This document shows positions 7,465 through 8,540 of a DNA stretch of 8,540 nt, piece by piece (the stretch's first letter is position 1; every line of letters begins with the position of its first letter). Source of the DNA: Aphodousia faecalis. GTDB taxonomy: Bacteria > Pseudomonadota > Gammaproteobacteria > Burkholderiales > Burkholderiaceae_F. Where the stretch lies: positions 1 through 8,540 of the forward strand of contig DVGM01000017.1 of NCBI GenBank assembly GCA_018712705.1, given 5' to 3'. Under the pieces are notes generated by a model. The model saw only the letters and a list, made by a program, of their open reading frames with translations, was not told the DNA's origin and did no database searches. The position numbers and the translations under genes were made by a program.

Positions 7465-7637
7465 AATGCATGAGGGCTACTTCCTTTTAAGAAGTTAGCC
7501 CTAACGTGTTGACGTTTCGTGCGGATCATGACCCAAACAATGGCCGACACGAGCATTAGATCAAGTCTAAAATCGCCCGTGAAAGACACACTGATTTGTG
7601 TCATAATCAACGTGCACGAGGTTTTAAAGTCAGGCAT
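7461..7637 (-). CDS. Small ORF, candidate single-pass membrane peptide (58 aa), unknown function
   Basis: I recognise no family. The ORF runs from ATG 7637 to a TAA that overlaps the convergent hemN stop by 4 bp. Its start has an excellent ribosome site, GAGGT (7648-7644) at 6-nt spacing. The peptide is polar at the N-terminus, then has a hydrophobic run at about residues 25-38 (LDLMLVSAIVWVMI, with one Asp near its start) and a basic stretch, RTKRQHVR, after it. This fits a short membrane segment with the C-terminus inside, but the segment is shorter than typical. The ribosome site lies in a hairpin (7618-7648) and the leader is highly structured, as in type I toxins. No promoter is clear. 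An ORF of this length can arise by chance; the ribosome site and the leader structure are the support. Confidence 0.4.
   Translation of the reverse strand: MPDFKTSCTLIMTQISVSFTGDFRLDLMLVSAIVWVMIRTKRQHVRANFLKGSSPHAF
7473..7502. terminator. Stem-loop after hemN, possibly bidirectional terminator
   Basis: AGGGCTACTTC (7473-7483) pairs with GAAGTTAGCCCT (7491-7502) with one bulged T and a 7-nt loop, beginning 9 nt after the hemN stop. On the plus strand no T tract follows. On the minus strand TTTT comes only after a further 7 nt. It may still help end hemN transcription or protect its 3' end. It also lies inside the last codons of the small minus-strand ORF, so it could be the 3' hairpin of that transcript. 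Confidence 0.45.
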
Positions 7638-7648
7638 AACTTTACCTC
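7618..7648 (-). promoter_or_regulatory. Hairpin that sequesters the ribosome site of the small ORF
   Basis: On the minus strand GAGGTAAAGT (7648-7639) pairs with ACTTT (7630-7626) and ACCTC (7622-7618), with a 3-nt bulge at 7625-7623 and an 8-nt loop that holds the ATG. The whole Shine-Dalgarno sequence is therefore base-paired. This is seen directly; that it represses translation is inference. Confidence 0.5.
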
Positions 7649-7662
7649 ATGTTAAAAGACTT

Positions 7663-7756
7663 AGCCCAGTTAGCCGCTGGGCTTTGTCGTTTCTACACTC
7701 CATTTCTGGAGACCCCTACGGCTTTCGCCGCAATCCTTTTTAGACGCGTCAACATG
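7663..7756 (-). ncRNA. Candidate structured leader RNA with two GAAA-capped hairpins
   Basis: Read on the minus strand, three hairpins occur in a row ahead of the small ORF. The first is CGGC-GAAA-GCCG (7730-7719). The second is CTCCA-GAAA-TGGAG (7711-7698). The third is AGCCCAG-CGGCTAA-CTGGGCT (7683-7663), followed by AAGTCTTTT. GNRA tetraloops appear only if this strand is transcribed, which gives the direction. The 5' end carries TGTTGACG (7754-7747), which is complementary to CGTCAACA (7514-7507) inside the small ORF. I matched it to no riboswitch or sRNA family that I know. It could be a leader controlling the small ORF, a free-standing small RNA, or an attenuator ending at the third hairpin. 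Confidence 0.4.
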
Positions 7757-7791
7757 AAAGGTTGGGCGCAAAGATTTCAGGGCTGAGGTGA

Positions 7792-7881
7792 GATAGCCAA
7801 ACAATCCCACTTCGTGACGAGCGGTATTTTATCAAAAATAAATTAGATGTGGCTCTTTTTTTGATGTTGATTTTGGCTATC
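7792..7881. repeat. Nested inverted repeats in the gap between hemN and metC
   Basis: GATAGCCAAA (7792-7801) and TTTGGCTATC (7872-7881) form a perfect 10-bp inverted repeat. Inside it ATCAAAAA (7831-7838) and TTTTTGAT (7858-7865) form a perfect 8-bp pair, and TCGTGACGA (7812-7820) is a short palindrome. A folded RNA, a small non-autonomous element or an operator region are all possible. No coding capacity is evident here. Confidence 0.5.
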
Positions 7882-7961
7882 AATCAAGCTATTTAGATTA
7901 AATAACTGAAATAATCGACTATATTTATAAATAAAATGAACGTATTCTAAGATTGATAATT
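7882..7961. other. AT-rich spacer (about 80% A+T)
   Basis: No ORF, repeat or RNA structure stands out in this stretch. Isolated -10-like hexamers occur on the minus strand (TATAAA, TATAGT and TAGAAT), but none has a credible -35 at 16-18 bp. A promoter for the structured minus-strand transcript would most naturally be here, since the metC terminator blocks read-through from the right. Confidence 0.5.
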
Positions 7962-7996
7962 AAAAAAGGCGTCAAATAAAACATTGCTTAACGCCT
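7962..7996 (-). terminator. Rho-independent terminator downstream of metC
   Basis: On the minus strand AGGCGT (7996-7991) and ACGCCT (7972-7967) form a 6-bp stem over an 18-nt loop, with further partial pairing, followed directly by a run of T (7967-7962). It lies about 30 bp after the metC stop, in the correct orientation. This is the best intrinsic terminator in the right half. Confidence 0.75.
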
Positions 7997-8025
7997 CATT
8001 TCTGCTGAGCGGTCGGACAACTTCG

Positions 8026-8360
8026 TTAGTGTGGTAGTTGATTAAAAGCTTGATTTAAGTCTTCAATCAGATCAACCGGATTTTCTAAGCCAACCGCAAT
8101 CCGAACCATCCGCTCAAATGGCATAGGTGTCTGGTTCCGAGTTCCATAGCTTTGAATCAGAAGACTTTCAAATCCGCCCCATGAGTAGCCTCGACCAAAA
8201 ATTTTGAGAGCATCAATCATAGGGGCAAGCTTATTGGCGTAACGCTCCTTAAATACAACTCCGAAAAGTGAAGTGGCTCCGGAGAAGTCTCGCTTCCAGA
8301 TTGGGTACGATGGGTCCGTCGGTAGGGCAGGCCACAAAACACGTTCAACTTCTTCTCTTT
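8026..8360 (-). pseudogene. metC: Cystathionine beta-lyase MetC, C-terminal fragment cut by an IS200/IS605-type element
   Basis: MetC cleaves cystathionine to homocysteine, pyruvate and ammonia with PLP, in methionine synthesis. Only about the last 110 of some 395 residues are present. The recognisable family segments are WKRDFSGATSLFGVV, FGRGYSWGGFESLL and VRIAVGLENPVDLIEDL, the last carrying the region of the substrate-carboxylate arginine. The PLP lysine and the entire N-terminal domain are missing at this side. Homology begins immediately after the element's TCAA end at 8361, so the break is the insertion point. The rest of the gene may lie beyond the window on the far side of the element, or may be lost. 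The fragment is otherwise intact, without stops or frameshifts, and keeps its terminator, which suggests a recent insertion. A cystathionine gamma-synthase relative is less likely. Confidence 0.85.
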
Positions 8361-8540
8361 TTGACATCCTCCTCGCCGTGAACGACGAGGATTCCCTACT
8401 GTGTCAGTGGCTTGCGCCACTGATCACTTCGATGGGTTCCTGCTGCTGACCCGCGCAATGGACTGTCTCCATCCGCTGATTCACTTGAGCTCGGCCTACT
8501 TCGCCGAGCTCCCCACAGGCTGACATGCGCTGCCCGCGCA
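8361..8540 (-). mobile_element. Right end of an IS200/IS605-family element (tnpB-bearing), partial
   Basis: The element enters from the right edge with its right end facing left. The terminal bases on the minus strand read GAGGAGGATGTCAA, the typical end of this family, with TCAA as the probable right cleavage site at 8364-8361. A subterminal hairpin of 8 bp (8371-8378 with 8383-8390, one G-T pair, TTCA loop on the minus strand) stands 10 nt from the end, where the TnpA transposase of such elements would bind. The DNA is visibly more GC-rich than the chromosomal flank. No terminal inverted repeats or target duplication are expected in this family. The left end and any tnpA are outside the window. 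Confidence 0.85.
8404..8540 (-). CDS. tnpB: TnpB RNA-guided nuclease, C-terminal 44 residues (partial)
   Basis: Reading the minus strand from 8538 gives 44 codons and a TGA at 8406-8404. The tail shows MSACGE soon after the window edge and QQQEP near the end. These match the C-terminal zinc-ribbon/tail region of TnpB proteins, which usually ends with a CGE motif and a (K/Q)QEP motif. TnpB is an RNA-guided DNA endonuclease that helps retain the element after transposition. The RuvC-like catalytic residues and most of the protein are off the window, so it cannot be said whether the gene is intact. The stop lies within the first hairpin of the right-end RNA, as usual for the family. Confidence 0.75.
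   Translation of the reverse strand, partial: RGQRMSACGELGEVGRAQVNQRMETVHCAGQQQEPIEVISGASH

Larger units (their letters stand above)
8345..8540 (-). ncRNA. Candidate omega RNA of TnpB with metC-derived guide
   Basis: In this family the 3' part of tnpB plus the right end is transcribed as the omega RNA, and the sequence just beyond the right end is the guide. Three perfect or near-perfect stems lie in that region on the minus strand: 8511-8503 with 8495-8487 (9 bp), 8423-8416 with 8411-8404 (8 bp, loop GCAA, a GNRA tetraloop), and 8390-8383 with 8378-8371 (8 bp). The guide would start at 8360 and run left into metC (about 8360-8345). Stem positions are seen; the RNA itself is inferred from the family. 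Confidence 0.6.

Noticed and set aside
7519..7743. Plus-strand ORF of 74 codons in the hemN-metC gap
   Set aside because: It has no ribosome site at any of its early starts, runs through all the hairpins, and its product shows no domain-like pattern. The minus strand carries the better ribosome site and the GNRA loops.
7618..7756. Left end of a second IS200/IS605-type element (hairpin leader before a tnpA start)
   Set aside because: The 58-codon ORF ends at hemN and lacks the HUH motif and catalytic tyrosine context of TnpA. No matching right end is visible.
8398..8539. Second open minus-strand frame through the element end
   Set aside because: Its predicted residues show no family motif, while the neighbouring frame has the MSACGE and QQEP features of TnpB.
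1..8540. tRNA, rRNA, CRISPR array or prophage genes
   Set aside because: No spaced direct repeats of CRISPR type, no tRNA cloverleaf with a T-arm consensus, no rRNA segments and no phage-like genes were seen on either strand.

Overview
The window looks like chromosomal DNA of a facultatively anaerobic or microaerobic proteobacterium with roughly balanced GC content. The gene families, together with a fnr/hemN divergent pair, recall the betaproteobacteria, perhaps a Sutterellaceae-like gut organism. That taxonomic placement is inference only. Most of the window is ordinary housekeeping DNA. The accessory part starts just after hemN (about 7465) and runs to the right edge.

Left part (1-5863): a leftward series on the minus strand, in transcription order fnr (FNR-type oxygen-sensing regulator), mltD (SLT/LysM lytic transglycosylase), fabI (enoyl-ACP reductase), nadK (NAD kinase) and recN (SMC-like repair ATPase). 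fnr-mltD (10 nt apart, with the mltD ribosome site overlapping the fnr stop) and nadK-recN (7 nt apart) look translationally coupled. fabI has its own promoter-like sequence overlapped by a palindrome. A hairpin with a T-rich tail follows recN.

Middle (5864-7464): a 206-bp intergenic region separates fnr from the divergent hemN (oxygen-independent coproporphyrinogen III oxidase). It holds a near-ideal FNR/Anr box in front of hemN and three TGTCA direct repeats at an exact 9-bp period. The simplest reading is that FNR activates anaerobic haem synthesis from this box.

Right part (7465-8540): between hemN and a broken metC lies about 560 bp with unusual density of secondary structure. Read on the minus strand it contains a leader with two GAAA-capped hairpins and a third 7-bp hairpin. 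These are followed by a small ORF (58 codons) with a very good Shine-Dalgarno sequence. That sequence is itself buried in a hairpin that holds the start codon in its loop. The ORF encodes a short peptide with one hydrophobic segment followed by a basic tail. This layout resembles translation-repressed small membrane peptides, for example type I toxins or regulated leader genes, but I recognise no known family. Further right is an AT-rich stretch, a good leftward terminator, the C-terminal third of metC, and the right end of an IS200/IS605-type element. The element end contains the C-terminus of tnpB and stem-loops of the kind that form the omega RNA. The element sits inside metC, so the adjacent metC sequence would be the natural guide of that omega RNA.
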